Shown here: one piece after another, positions 41,395 to 50,362 of the stretch
Layout: each line of letters starts with the position of its first letter
Position numbering within the stretch: position 1 is the first letter of the stretch
DNA from: Bradyrhizobium sp. 138
GTDB taxonomy: Bacteria > Pseudomonadota > Alphaproteobacteria > Rhizobiales > Xanthobacteraceae
Direction of reading: 5' to 3'
NCBI RefSeq assembly: GCF_023074075.1
Contig: NZ_JADPKT010000070.1
Span: forward strand, 186,001-250,000
DNA length: 64,000 bases
Translations under genes and position numbers: made by a program
The notes under the pieces: generated by a model
The model's database searches: none
What the model was told of the DNA's origin: nothing
The model's input: the letters and a program-made list of their open reading frames with translations, nothing else

Positions 41395-42960
41395 CTACTC
41401 GACCGTGACGCCCCAGAAGCGCGGTTGCGGATAGAGCCAGCCAGCGTAGCCCTTGATGCCCTTGCGCAGCGCCGTCAGCTCGGCGCCGTTGAACAGCACG
41501 ATCATCGGCACATCAGTGATGAAGCGCCTGTGCATCTCGTCGAACAGCACCTGCCGCTTCACCGCGTCATCAATCATCATCGACTGGCGCAGCATGTCCT
41601 GCGCCTCTGGATTGTCCCAAACCTTGCGCGGCTGCGCCGCCTTCGGTCCGGTCAGCATCTCGAAGCTTAAGGAGGGATCGAGCCGCGCCGAATAGGTAAA
41701 GGCCATCGACTGGTAGTCGCCGCGATTGTAGCGGTCCAGCTGCGCCGCCCAGTCCATCACCTCGAGCTCGATATTGATGCCGACGGTCTGCGCCATCGCC
41801 TGCACCAGCACGGAGGAATCGAACACGAAGCTGTAGCGCTTGTTGGTGATCATCTTGATCGGCTGTCCGCGATAGCCGGCTTCCAGCAGCAGCTTCTTCG
41901 CCTCCGCAATGTTCTGCGTGTAGCCGTGCGACTGCGCCTCGCTGTAGAAGGGGCTGCCGAGCGGCAAAGCGGAATTGTTCGCCCGCGCCGTGCCCAACAT
42001 CACGGCGTCGACGATCTGGACGGTATCGATGGAGAGCGCGATGGCGCGGCGGATCCGCACGTCCTTCAGCAGCGGGTCTTTGGTCTGGAACAGGATGCCG
42101 GTGAGGCCGAGCGCGGGCGTGATGCTGAGCTGCACGTCGGAGCGAGTCTTCAGCTCTTCGAGATCGGGGATCGACAGGCTCATGATGACGTCGAGCGAGC
42201 CGCTAAGCAGTCCCGCCTTCGCCGCAGAACTGTCCGGGATCACGTTGAAACGCACACGATCGACCTTCACGTCCTTGGCGCCGGTATAGCCGGTGCGCGG
42301 TTCGCCGCGCGAGACATAGCCGTCGAAGCGGACGACATCGACATATTGTCCCCGCTTCCACTCGGCGAGCTTGAACGGACCGGTGCCAACAGGGGCGATC
42401 CACTTGCCGTCCGCCCCGACGGAATCGCGGTGGATGATTGCGGTCTGGCCGCAATCGGGCCGTGCCAGGGTCGGGAGAAACAAGGCGGTCGGCTGATCGA
42501 GAGTGATGGCAACAGTCTGTGGATCCGGTGCCTCGATCTTCTCGATCCGTGCGATGCCAGTGGAGCTGAATTCAGACAGGCAGCGCCACTGCGTTGCCGG
42601 GTCGAGCCAGCGCTTGAGTGACCAGACCACGTCGTCCGCGGTCATGGCCGCACCGTTGTGGAATTTGACGCCCTGGCGCAGGCGGAACGTGTAGGTCTTG
42701 CCTTCGTTCGAAACGGTCCAGCTGTCGGCCAGCATCGGGCCGATCGCCGTGTCGTCACGGAAAGCGACAAGGCCCTCGACCACATGCGCGATCACGCCGT
42801 CGGTGTTGGCGTCGCGATTGGTGCCGGGATCGGTCGAGCGGATGTCGGCGTTCAGCCGCGTCCGCAACAATGTCTCGGCGCCGGCTCTTCCCAGCATGGC
42901 CAACAGGGCGAACGCGGCCAGACCGACCGCCCATGCCGGCGATGGCCGACGCCGCCGCAT
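41395..42960 (-). CDS. Peptide-type ABC substrate-binding protein (family 5)
   Basis: 521-residue DppA/OppA-class binding protein with a signal peptide ending near residue 28 (LGRAGAETLL) and the signature YTFRLRQGVKFHNGAAMT. ATG 42960 shares one base with the C45 hydrolase stop (TGATG). It is paralogous to 36472-38013 along its length, with matching C-terminal endings (PRFWGV versus PRFWNV). Confidence 0.92.
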   Translation of the reverse strand: MRRRRPSPAWAVGLAAFALLAMLGRAGAETLLRTRLNADIRSTDPGTNRDANTDGVIAHVVEGLVAFRDDTAIGPMLADSWTVSNEGKTYTFRLRQGVKFHNGAAMTADDVVWSLKRWLDPATQWRCLSEFSSTGIARIEKIEAPDPQTVAITLDQPTALFLPTLARPDCGQTAIIHRDSVGADGKWIAPVGTGPFKLAEWKRGQYVDVVRFDGYVSRGEPRTGYTGAKDVKVDRVRFNVIPDSSAAKAGLLSGSLDVIMSLSIPDLEELKTRSDVQLSITPALGLTGILFQTKDPLLKDVRIRRAIALSIDTVQIVDAVMLGTARANNSALPLGSPFYSEAQSHGYTQNIAEAKKLLLEAGYRGQPIKMITNKRYSFVFDSSVLVQAMAQTVGINIELEVMDWAAQLDRYNRGDYQSMAFTYSARLDPSLSFEMLTGPKAAQPRKVWDNPEAQDMLRQSMMIDDAVKRQVLFDEMHRRFITDVPMIVLFNGAELTALRKGIKGYAGWLYPQPRFWGVTVE

Positions 42961-44120
42961 CACGCTGCCCCCGCCGCGGCCGACCGCTCGTACGCCGCGC
43001 GCCCGATTTCGTCGATCTCGAGCCGGTACTCGGCGAACTCGCGGTTGAGCGCCGGCAGCGGCGCCGCCTGCATCAATCCGCTCGCCGGCTCCATCAGGAT
43101 CATCGCCACGGTGGCGCTGAGATTGTTGCTGAGGTTGCGACGCGGCGGACGGCAGACGGACCAGGGATAAGCGAACTCGTCGAACAGGGCGCTCTTGACG
43201 GTGTCGAAGGTGATGCTGCCGATGTGCGGCTGGAGCAGATCGCGGACGCGAATGTCGCGGTAGAGGCTGTCAGGCGTGTTGAAGATGCCCGTGTCCTTCA
43301 GCTTGCTGAGCGCGACGGGGCTGAGGAAGTTGTTGGCGTGGACCAAAAGGCCATTCTGCGGATGCACCTGGAAGGTCTCGTCGGGGGCGCATTCGAAGTC
43401 GATCGCGACGCCCTCGCGGTGGCTGACGATCATGTTGTTGGCCGCGGACTTCTGGGTGCAGTAGACGGTGCGCATGGCGAGCGCGAGATGCTCGTTCTCC
43501 AGCACCTTGCGGCGGATCAGAGCGAGCGGCACACCGACCCGGCGATAGTCGCGGTCGCTTTCGAGATAGTTTGCCGTGATCGCGATGCCGACGGCATTGA
43601 AGCCGCAGCGGCCGAGCGCGCCGGCCTCGGTGAAGGTCATGAGGTCAGGACCGTCGTCGCGCAGCACCTTCAGCACCACCGCCGTCTCGGCGCATTCGCG
43701 CTTCCAGTCCCAGTTCTGGGCGTGGATCAGGCGGCCGCTGGCGGCCGCCTGCGGCATCACGACGACGCCGGTGCAGCCATCGGGATCCTCCGGCGTCTTC
43801 AGGCGCGCGCGGATCGCCGGGTTTGCAAGCTTGATGATCTCGGTACGGGCGTTGAGCAGGACGACGTCCTCGAACGGAACGTCGGCGCCCTCGGCGATGC
43901 CGCGCATCTCCTCGATATAGCTCGGATCAAAATCCTCGATGACCGGCAGATATTCCCGCACCAGTTCGGCAACTCCCTTGGAGTCGAGCGAGAGCTCCTT
44001 CAGCTGCGCGAAGTAATGCGTCGTCCCCTTCTTGATGCGGCCTGCCGCCTTCTGCCCGTACTGACGGCCACGCTCGCGCGGAGGACCGGAGACTTCGATC
44101 AGCGGAAAGGGTTCGACCAT
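42960..44120 (-). CDS. C45 family autoproteolytic acyltransferase/hydrolase
   Basis: 386-residue Ntn-hydrolase related to isopenicillin-N acyltransferase. Autocleavage is expected at Gly-Cys in DPDGCTGVVV, freeing Cys116 as the N-terminal nucleophile after a 115-residue propeptide; AQNWDW follows as in the family. These enzymes hydrolyse or form amide bonds of N-acyl compounds. ATG 44120 begins MVEPFPLIEV; longer frames run into the GntR gene. First gene of the eight-gene operon with a peptide importer and two deacetylase-fold proteins, divergent from GntR. No signal peptide, so it acts on imported substrate. Confidence 0.87.
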   Translation of the reverse strand: MVEPFPLIEVSGPPRERGRQYGQKAAGRIKKGTTHYFAQLKELSLDSKGVAELVREYLPVIEDFDPSYIEEMRGIAEGADVPFEDVVLLNARTEIIKLANPAIRARLKTPEDPDGCTGVVVMPQAAASGRLIHAQNWDWKRECAETAVVLKVLRDDGPDLMTFTEAGALGRCGFNAVGIAITANYLESDRDYRRVGVPLALIRRKVLENEHLALAMRTVYCTQKSAANNMIVSHREGVAIDFECAPDETFQVHPQNGLLVHANNFLSPVALSKLKDTGIFNTPDSLYRDIRVRDLLQPHIGSITFDTVKSALFDEFAYPWSVCRPPRRNLSNNLSATVAMILMEPASGLMQAAPLPALNREFAEYRLEIDEIGRAAYERSAAAGAA

Positions 44121-44175
44121 GGGACGCCAAATTCCTTCTTGAAGTTCCTTTTGCTTTCCCACGAAGCTTAATGTA

Positions 44176-44198
44176 TTTTGTGATGACATGAAACAAAA
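44176..44198. promoter_or_regulatory. Candidate GntR operator over the start codon
   Basis: TTTTGT-N11-ACAAAA dyad that spans the GntR gene start codon at 44188 and lies in the 67-bp gap to the C45 gene. Position would allow repression of both directions. Candidate only. Confidence 0.45.
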
Positions 44199-45135
44199 AT
44201 TTTCGACCGCGAAATCCGCCGTGGAAAGAGCGTCGCCAAGCCGGCTGCAGCGGGAACTATCGGCCGGGATCATGGACCTGATCCGGAGCGAAGGGCTCGC
44301 GCCCGGCACGCGCCTTGCCGAAGTCGCGCTTGCCGAGCGCCTGCAGGTCTCGCGCACGCCTGTGCGCGCTGCGCTGAAGCTGCTGGCGCGGCGCAAGCTC
44401 GTGCATGCCGGCGCCAGCCGCGGCTATTTCGTCGCTGAGGCCGCCCCCGCCGCGCACAAGGCACCGCCAAAGCCAAGCCCCAACGATACCGACCGGCTGT
44501 TCCTCGCCATCGCGCGCGACCGCCGCGCCGGCCGGCTGCCGGAGGACGTTTCCGAGCGCGACCTCATGCAGCGCTATGACGCGACACGGCCGATCGTGCA
44601 GCGCGTACTCAGCAAGCTTGCGGAGGTCGCCGCGGTCCAGCGCAAGCCGGGCCATGGCTGGCGCTTCCAGCCGACGCTCGCCGATACGCAGGCGCGCGAC
44701 GAGAGCTATCGCTATCGTCTCCTGATCGAGCCGGCCGGCCTGCTCGAGCCGGGCTTCAAACTCGATCCGGCCTGGGCTGCCGAGATGCGCCGCCGACACC
44801 AGGAGATGCTGGCGATGCCGTGGAGCGACACCGCCAGCATCGCGCTCTACGAGATGAACGCGGCCTTCCACGAAGGCCTCGCCGCCGCATCGGGCAACCG
44901 CTATCTGCTGGTCGCGGTTCAGCAGCAGAACCGGCTGCGGCGCTTCGGCAATTACGACTGGACCTTCGGCCATCAGCGCGTGATCGTGAACTGCCGCGAG
45001 CATCTCGCCATCCTCGACCAGCTCGAAGCGGGCCAGAACGAGGCCGCGGCCGCGCTATTGCGCCGGCATCTCGAAGGCGCAGCAAGGCTCAAGCGCACCC
45101 CGGCCAATTCCAACACGCCATCCAAAGCCTCCTGA
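44188..45135 (+). CDS. GntR family regulator with two winged-helix domains (FCD type)
   Basis: 315 residues. The first GntR winged helix spans about 18-83 (GTRLAEVALAERLQVSRTPV). A second, similar domain spans about 101-160 (LPEDVSERDLMQRYDATRPI, then a wing-like PGHGWRF). A helical FCD-type effector domain follows (about 168-300), with the metal-site-like YEMNAAFHEGL. One winged helix is usual in this family. It is divergent from the C45/importer operon and precedes the aminotransferase gene. Confidence 0.87.
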   Translation: MKQKFSTAKSAVERASPSRLQRELSAGIMDLIRSEGLAPGTRLAEVALAERLQVSRTPVRAALKLLARRKLVHAGASRGYFVAEAAPAAHKAPPKPSPNDTDRLFLAIARDRRAGRLPEDVSERDLMQRYDATRPIVQRVLSKLAEVAAVQRKPGHGWRFQPTLADTQARDESYRYRLLIEPAGLLEPGFKLDPAWAAEMRRRHQEMLAMPWSDTASIALYEMNAAFHEGLAAASGNRYLLVAVQQQNRLRRFGNYDWTFGHQRVIVNCREHLAILDQLEAGQNEAAAALLRRHLEGAARLKRTPANSNTPSKAS

Positions 45136-45152
45136 CGTTTGCAAGAGTTGCC

Positions 45153-46496
45153 ATGACCATGAAGGCCTTTTCCTCCAACAGCCCCCTCACCCGCGAGGCC
45201 ATGGAGCCGTTCTGGCTGCCGATGACGCCGAACCGCCAGTTCAAGTCGAAGCCGCGCATCTTCGTCGGCGCCGAGGGCATGCACTACATCACCGACGACA
45301 ACAGGCGCATTCTCGACGGCATGGCGGGGCTGTGGTGCGTGAACGCAGGACATGCGCAAAGGCGCATCGTCGAGGCGATCCAGGCGCAAGCGGCGAAGCT
45401 CGACTTCGTCTCCTCGTTCCAGATGAGCCATCCGGCCGCATTCGAGCTCGCTCGCCGCATCACCGAGATCGCGCCAGAGGGCCTCGACCACGTCTTCTTC
45501 ACCAATTCAGGCTCGGAGTCGGTCGACACCGCGCTGAAGATCGCACGTGGCTATCATCGCGCCCGTGGCGACGGCAGCCGCATCCGCTTCATCTCGCGCG
45601 CAAAGGCCTATCACGGCATGGGGTGGGGCGGCCTGTCGGTCAGCGGCATCGTCCGCCACCGCCGGGATTTTGGCCCGCTGCTCCCGGAGGTCGATCACCT
45701 CCCGCATACGCATAATCCGGAGCATGCGGCGTTCTCGCGCGGCCAGCCGCAATGGGGCGCGCATCTTGCCGACGAGCTATCGAAGCTGCTGCAAGTCCAC
45801 GATCCCTCGACCATCGCCGCCGTCATCGTCGAGCCCGTCACCGGCTCCGGCGGCGTGCTGCCGCCGCCGGTCGGCTATCTCGAGCGGCTGCGGCAGATCT
45901 GCGATCAGCACGGCATTCTCCTGATCTTCGACGAGGTGATCACGGGCTTCGGCCGCCTGGGCGCGGCGTTCGGCGCCAACGCCTTCGGCGTGACGCCCGA
46001 TATCATCACCTGCGCCAAGGGCATGACCAACGCCGCCGTGCCGATGGGGGGCGTCGTCGTCAGTGGCAAGGTCTATGATGCGTTGATGCAGGGGCCGGAC
46101 AACGCGATCGAGCTGTTCCACGGCTATACCTATTCGGCGCATCCGCTCGCCTGCGCCGCCGGCCTTGCCGCGCTCGACGTGTATCAAGACCTCCGCCTGT
46201 TCGAGCGGGCGCGCCACCTCGCGCCGGTGTGGGAGAACCATGCGCATGGCTTGCGCGACCTCCCCCACGTCGTCGACATTCGCAACATCGGGCTGCTCGC
46301 TGCAATCGACTTGAAGCCACGCGAGGGCGCGCCGGGCGCGCGCGGCGCCGAGTGCGCCAACCGCTGCTACGAGGACGGCATCCTGATCCGCAGCAGCGGC
46401 GATACACTGCTGATCTCGCCGCCCCTGATCATTACCGAGGAACAGATCGCCGAAATCTTTGCTGCCATCGGCCGTGCATTGAACAGCATCAGCTGA
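45153..46496 (+). CDS. Class III aminotransferase (omega-amino acid:pyruvate type)
   Basis: 447-residue PLP enzyme. The PLP Lys289 is in TCAKGMTNAAVPMGG; FFTNSGSESVDTALK, AYHGMGWGG and LLIFDEVITGFGR are family signatures. It transfers an amino group from an omega-amino acid or amine to pyruvate or another oxo acid. It begins 17 bp after the GntR stop, so the two are probably co-transcribed. It could process an amine or beta-amino acid released by the C45 hydrolase or deacetylase-fold proteins (inference). Confidence 0.9.
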   Translation: MTMKAFSSNSPLTREAMEPFWLPMTPNRQFKSKPRIFVGAEGMHYITDDNRRILDGMAGLWCVNAGHAQRRIVEAIQAQAAKLDFVSSFQMSHPAAFELARRITEIAPEGLDHVFFTNSGSESVDTALKIARGYHRARGDGSRIRFISRAKAYHGMGWGGLSVSGIVRHRRDFGPLLPEVDHLPHTHNPEHAAFSRGQPQWGAHLADELSKLLQVHDPSTIAAVIVEPVTGSGGVLPPPVGYLERLRQICDQHGILLIFDEVITGFGRLGAAFGANAFGVTPDIITCAKGMTNAAVPMGGVVVSGKVYDALMQGPDNAIELFHGYTYSAHPLACAAGLAALDVYQDLRLFERARHLAPVWENHAHGLRDLPHVVDIRNIGLLAAIDLKPREGAPGARGAECANRCYEDGILIRSSGDTLLISPPLIITEEQIAEIFAAIGRALNSIS

Positions 46497-46553
46497 CGGC
46501 CGACCTCCTGCATGATGGCGCTCCAGTCACCGCCCGATAGCCTCCCGATCGTG

Positions 46554-46589
46554 GGCCGGCGAGGTTGAGTGGCTCCTCCACGACCGGCC
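46554..46589. terminator. Possible terminator hairpin
   Basis: GGCCGG at 46554 pairs with CCGGCC at 46584, with an inner GAGG/CCTC pairing. It lies between the convergent aminotransferase and DapA-family genes. No T-tract, so uncertain. Confidence 0.35.
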
Positions 46590-46606
46590 AGTCCGTTCTT
46601 CGCGCC

Positions 46607-47536
46607 TTAGAGCGCGCCGGCGATCCGCAGTGCCTGGCCGAGCGCCTGCCGCTCGCCTTGTGTCGCCGGCGGCTGCGGTGGCCGTGCCACGTCGCATGAC
46701 AGACGCCCGAGCAGTTTCAGGCAGGCCTTGAGCCGCACCGTCGCACGCCCGCCCGGCGCATCGCGGTAGATCGCGACCGCAAGCGGATACAGTTTCTCGT
46801 GCACCGTGCGCGCCCGCTCCCAATCGCCCCCCTCCGCCGCCATCCAGAGGCTGACCACGAGCTGCGGCACGACGCAGGCGAGGCTGACCTGGCTGCCGGC
46901 CGAGCCGACGAGGTAGCTCGTCAGCAGGTGCTCGTCGCCGGAGCCGAGCACGACGAAGTCCGGCCGTAGCTTGCGAATCAGCTTCAGATTCTGCTCGTAA
47001 GTCGCGACCTCCCAGCTCCCCTCCTTAATCGCGACGAAGCGAGGGTCGGCGATGAGCCGCTCCAGCAGCGGCGGCGCATAGGCCATGGCACCCGCACCGA
47101 CAGGTGCGGCGTAGAGCATCAGCGGCACGCTTGTGGCATCGCGGATGCGGCGGTGATGCTCGATCACGCAATCATCGGCGTGGCCGAGCGCCCAGCTGTT
47201 GGGTGGAAACACCAGCAGCCCCTCCGCGCCAGCCTGCTCCAGCGCCGCCGCCTCGCGCGCCGCCTCCAGGCTCGATTCATGATTGACCCCGGAGACGATC
47301 AGGCAGTCCTTCGGCGCGTGCTGACGCGCCAGCTCCACCACGCGCCGCTTCTCGGCCAGCGACAGCACGAAGTTCTCGCCGGCGTGGCCGTTGACGAGGA
47401 GCCCATTGATTCCAGGTGTAGATGCCACCGAGGTGAGATGACTTGCGAGCTGCGCCTCATCGACCTCGAAATCGGGCGTCATCGGCACGATGGTGGCGGC
47501 GTGAATGCCCCGCAGGCGGTCGCTGAATGCACGCAT
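46607..47536 (-). CDS. DapA family lyase, 'HAGE' subtype
   Basis: 309-residue class I aldolase-fold protein. Schiff-base Lys171 is in VAIKEGSWEV and Tyr142 in LYAAPVG. The usual G-T/S-T-G-E substrate loop is replaced by NGHAGEN (residues about 49-55). Family members cleave or join 2-oxo acids (dihydrodipicolinate synthase, N-acetylneuraminate lyase, keto-deoxy sugar acid lyases). Last gene of the LacI-linked leftward operon, next to an amino acid importer. The altered loop argues against lysine biosynthesis. Close paralogue of 50363-51313. Confidence 0.88.
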   Translation of the reverse strand: MRAFSDRLRGIHAATIVPMTPDFEVDEAQLASHLTSVASTPGINGLLVNGHAGENFVLSLAEKRRVVELARQHAPKDCLIVSGVNHESSLEAAREAAALEQAGAEGLLVFPPNSWALGHADDCVIEHHRRIRDATSVPLMLYAAPVGAGAMAYAPPLLERLIADPRFVAIKEGSWEVATYEQNLKLIRKLRPDFVVLGSGDEHLLTSYLVGSAGSQVSLACVVPQLVVSLWMAAEGGDWERARTVHEKLYPLAVAIYRDAPGGRATVRLKACLKLLGRLSCDVARPPQPPATQGERQALGQALRIAGAL

Positions 47537-47545
47537 CTTGGTCGA

Positions 47546-48337
47546 TCAGTGAATGATCTGGTCGAGGAACGTTCGCGCCCGCTCCGACTTCGGATGCTTG
47601 AAGAACTCCTCCGGCGCAGCCTGCTCGACCACCTTGCCCTCGTTCATGAACACGATGCGGTCCGCGACCTCGCGGGCAAAACCCATCTCATGGGTCACGC
47701 ACAGCATGGTCATGCCCTCTTCCGCAAGCTTCTTCATGGTCTCCAGCACCTCCTTGACCATCTCGGGGTCGAGCGCGGAGGTCGGCTCGTCGAACAGCAT
47801 GATCTTGGGACGCATGCACAATGCGCGTGCGATGGCGACGCGCTGCTGCTGACCGCCGGAGAGCTGCCCGGGGAATTTCTCCGCCTGGTCCGGAATCCGG
47901 ACCTTGGTCAGGAAATGCATGGCGAGATCCTTGGCTTCGGATTCACTCATGCCGTTCGCGGTCATCGGCGCCAGGGTGCAGTTCTCCAGCACCGTCATAT
48001 GCGGGAACAGATTGAAGCTCTGGAACACCATGCCGGTGTCCCGCCTGACCGCATCAATGTTCTTTCGCTGATGATCGAGCTCGACGCCGTTGACGTAGAT
48101 CAGCCCTTCATCGTGCTTCTCGATGTGGTTTATGCAGCGAATGAGCGTCGATTTGCCCGAGCCGGAGGGACCGCAGACCACGATCTTCTCGCCCTTGGCG
48201 ACCTTGAGATCGACCTCGTTCAACGCGGTGAAGTCGCCATAGTGCTTGTAGACCGCCTCCATGCGGACCGCAGGCACCTCACGGAGCTGCGGCTGCACTG
48301 TCGCACCTTCGGTCCCAGCCATCGATGTCTCGCTCAT
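47546..48337 (-). CDS. Polar amino acid-type ABC transporter ATPase
   Basis: 263-residue GlnQ-class ATPase with Walker A GPSGSGKST, signature LSGGQQQRVAIA, Walker B 'IMLFDEPTSALD' and CVTHEMGFA. A 15-20 residue N-terminal extension precedes the domain. The start overlaps the permease stop by 4 bases. It resembles the ATPase at 25884 but serves a different operon. Confidence 0.93.
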   Translation of the reverse strand: MSETSMAGTEGATVQPQLREVPAVRMEAVYKHYGDFTALNEVDLKVAKGEKIVVCGPSGSGKSTLIRCINHIEKHDEGLIYVNGVELDHQRKNIDAVRRDTGMVFQSFNLFPHMTVLENCTLAPMTANGMSESEAKDLAMHFLTKVRIPDQAEKFPGQLSGGQQQRVAIARALCMRPKIMLFDEPTSALDPEMVKEVLETMKKLAEEGMTMLCVTHEMGFAREVADRIVFMNEGKVVEQAAPEEFFKHPKSERARTFLDQIIH

Positions 48338-49065
48338 GCCCGGGCCTCCACGCTCGCCTGCGCGACCGGCGCGCTCGCTGCGACCCGCCTGGTTTTCACG
48401 GCACTCGATCGACCGAAATGTTTCTCCAGCCGGCGCTGAACCGCATCCCAGACCGACGTGAGGATCAGGTAATACGCTGTTGCAGCCGCATAGACTTCGA
48501 GGATCTGGAAATGCTCCTGCATCAGCATATCGCTGCGACGCATCAGCTCCTCGACCGAGATCACGGAGGCCAGCGAGGTCGCCTTCAGGAGGGAGTTGAT
48601 GGAGTTGCCGAGCGGCGGGATCATCAGCCGGAACGCCTGCGGCAGGGTCACGCGGCGGAACGTGACCCAGGGCGACAGACTAAGCGCCCAGGCGGCCTCG
48701 CGCTGCCCCGCCGATACCGCCATGAAGCCGCTGCGCACGATCTCGGCGAGATAGGCAGCCTCGTTGAGGATGAGGCCGACCAGCGCGCAGGTGATCACGC
48801 TGAACTTGATGCCCAGCTGCGGCAAGCCGCTGTAGATCACCACCAGCTGGATCAACAGCGGCGTGCCGCGAAAGAACCAAATGTAGAAGCGCGCGGCACC
48901 CGCGAGCACCGGATTGGACGACATGCGCAACAACGCGATGCCCATGCCGAGGACCAATCCGCCGACGACCGCCGCCACCGTCAAGCCGATGGTGACGAGC
49001 ACTCCCTTCATCAGGAAGTAGTTGAAGAAGTAGCTGACGGCGGCCGTCGGACTGAAATGGCTCAT
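48334..49065 (-). CDS. Polar amino acid-type ABC permease
   Basis: 243-residue HisMQ-class permease with several transmembrane helices and the EAA-loop region REAAWALSLSPWVTFRRVTL. Only one permease gene accompanies this ATPase, so a homodimeric channel is likely. Its neighbour upstream is the cognate binding protein. Confidence 0.92.
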   Translation of the reverse strand: MSHFSPTAAVSYFFNYFLMKGVLVTIGLTVAAVVGGLVLGMGIALLRMSSNPVLAGAARFYIWFFRGTPLLIQLVVIYSGLPQLGIKFSVITCALVGLILNEAAYLAEIVRSGFMAVSAGQREAAWALSLSPWVTFRRVTLPQAFRLMIPPLGNSINSLLKATSLASVISVEELMRRSDMLMQEHFQILEVYAAATAYYLILTSVWDAVQRRLEKHFGRSSAVKTRRVAASAPVAQASVEARA

Positions 49066-49084
49066 CGGCTCGTCTCCGTAGGTA

Positions 49085-49921
49085 TCAGGCCGGACCGGGG
49101 CCGGCGATCGCGAGCGGCTGGTCGGCCGGCATGGCGGTCAAGCCGAACTTGTCGAACAGTGCTTGGTAGCTGCCGTCGGCGCGCATCGCGTTGAGCGCCT
49201 TGACGACGGCATCGACCACCGTCTTGTTGCGGAAGCCCAGCGTGGTGCGCGCGGTGCCGAGGCCGCTCAGAACTTCCTTGACGCGGCCGCGGCCGGTGAG
49301 ATCGCGCGCCACGCTATCGACGAGCAAAGCGTTGTCGACCTGCCCCGCCAGCAGCGCGCTGACGACGTTGGTCGCGGTGGGGAACGTCCGCATCTCGACG
49401 GCTGCGCCGCCTTTCGCCACGCTGGCATCGCTAAGCTTCTTGAGCCAGTTCATCTGGTAGCTGCTGACCTCGACGGCGGATGATTTTCCGATCAGATCAT
49501 TTTCGGTAGCAATTTTTGTGCCGCTGTCGGGTGCGACCACGACCGAGATCGCCTGAATGGCATAAGGTACCATGTACATCAGCTTCGAGCGTTCCTCGGT
49601 CCAGAACATGCCAGTATTGACGCCGTCGATGCGCGCTGCGCCCAACGCAGGAATCATGGCCGGAAAATCCATCCGGACGAGTTCGACGGGAAGACACAAC
49701 CGCTTGCCGAGCTCGGCGGCGAGCTCGACGTTGAGGCCTTGCAGCTGACCATCCTTGTCGACGAATTGCTGCGGCGGATTAGTCGGGTTGATGGAAAGCT
49801 GTAATTTCCCGGGCGCGATCAGATTGTCGTCGGTGATCGCGGGCGTACAGGCGGCGTGCACCGCATTGGATGCGAGAACGAGTGCTGCGGCCGCACTCAG
49901 GCGAAACAATGTCGAGACCAT
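49085..49921 (-). CDS. ABC transporter substrate-binding protein (family 3)
   Basis: 278-residue periplasmic binding protein with a signal peptide ending near residue 23 (ASNAVHAACT). PPQQFVDKDGQLQGLNVEL and TGMFWTEERSKLMYMVPYA are shared almost unchanged with the protein from 60387-61223. Both have an early Cys pair likely to form a disulfide. ATG 49921 is the first start giving a good signal peptide. It belongs to the importer at 47546-49065. Confidence 0.92.
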   Translation of the reverse strand: MVSTLFRLSAAAALVLASNAVHAACTPAITDDNLIAPGKLQLSINPTNPPQQFVDKDGQLQGLNVELAAELGKRLCLPVELVRMDFPAMIPALGAARIDGVNTGMFWTEERSKLMYMVPYAIQAISVVVAPDSGTKIATENDLIGKSSAVEVSSYQMNWLKKLSDASVAKGGAAVEMRTFPTATNVVSALLAGQVDNALLVDSVARDLTGRGRVKEVLSGLGTARTTLGFRNKTVVDAVVKALNAMRADGSYQALFDKFGLTAMPADQPLAIAGPGPA

Positions 49922-50043
49922 GGTTACCTCCAGTAAGACGCCAATGAACCGATGCAGTCCCTCTCTCGGGATTCCCCTCAACGTTTCTTGGATGCGACCT
50001 GCCTGATCTCGCGACACGGCAGGCGGCATCGTCTTCGACCTGC

Positions 50044-50361
50044 TCAAGCCGGTCCCGACATCGGCCTGAGCTGAATGCGCATGAAATTCTTGATCAGGGA
50101 TTCGAACGGACCAAACCCCTTCACCTTCAGGAACTCCGGCGTCTCGAACGCCCATCGCCCCGCGACCTCGTACATCGCGGCATATTTCGGCCCGTCGCCC
50201 ACCGAGACGAAGCGCTTTGCCGAGAGCCAGCCGGGACAGGCGAGCAGATCAGGAAAATGCTTCTGCTCGTACCAGGCGTTGAACGCAGCCTCGTGCTCGG
50301 GATCGATGTCGACCCGCACGATATGCATGAAGGCTTCGTCCGGCATCGGCTCGTCCCTCAT
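50044..50361 (-). CDS. DUF4286/EthD-like small protein
   Basis: 105 residues of dimeric alpha-beta barrel type: VRVDIDPEHEAAFNAWYEQKHF followed by a short beta-rich part and Phe-rich C-terminus. The ATG at 50361 is given, but ATG 50346 has a better spaced ribosome site (aggga). Such proteins are found beside lyases and oxygenases in catabolic operons and may bind a small intermediate. Function unknown. Confidence 0.7.
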   Translation of the reverse strand: MRDEPMPDEAFMHIVRVDIDPEHEAAFNAWYEQKHFPDLLACPGWLSAKRFVSVGDGPKYAAMYEVAGRWAFETPEFLKVKGFGPFESLIKNFMRIQLRPMSGPA

Positions 50362-50362
50362 G

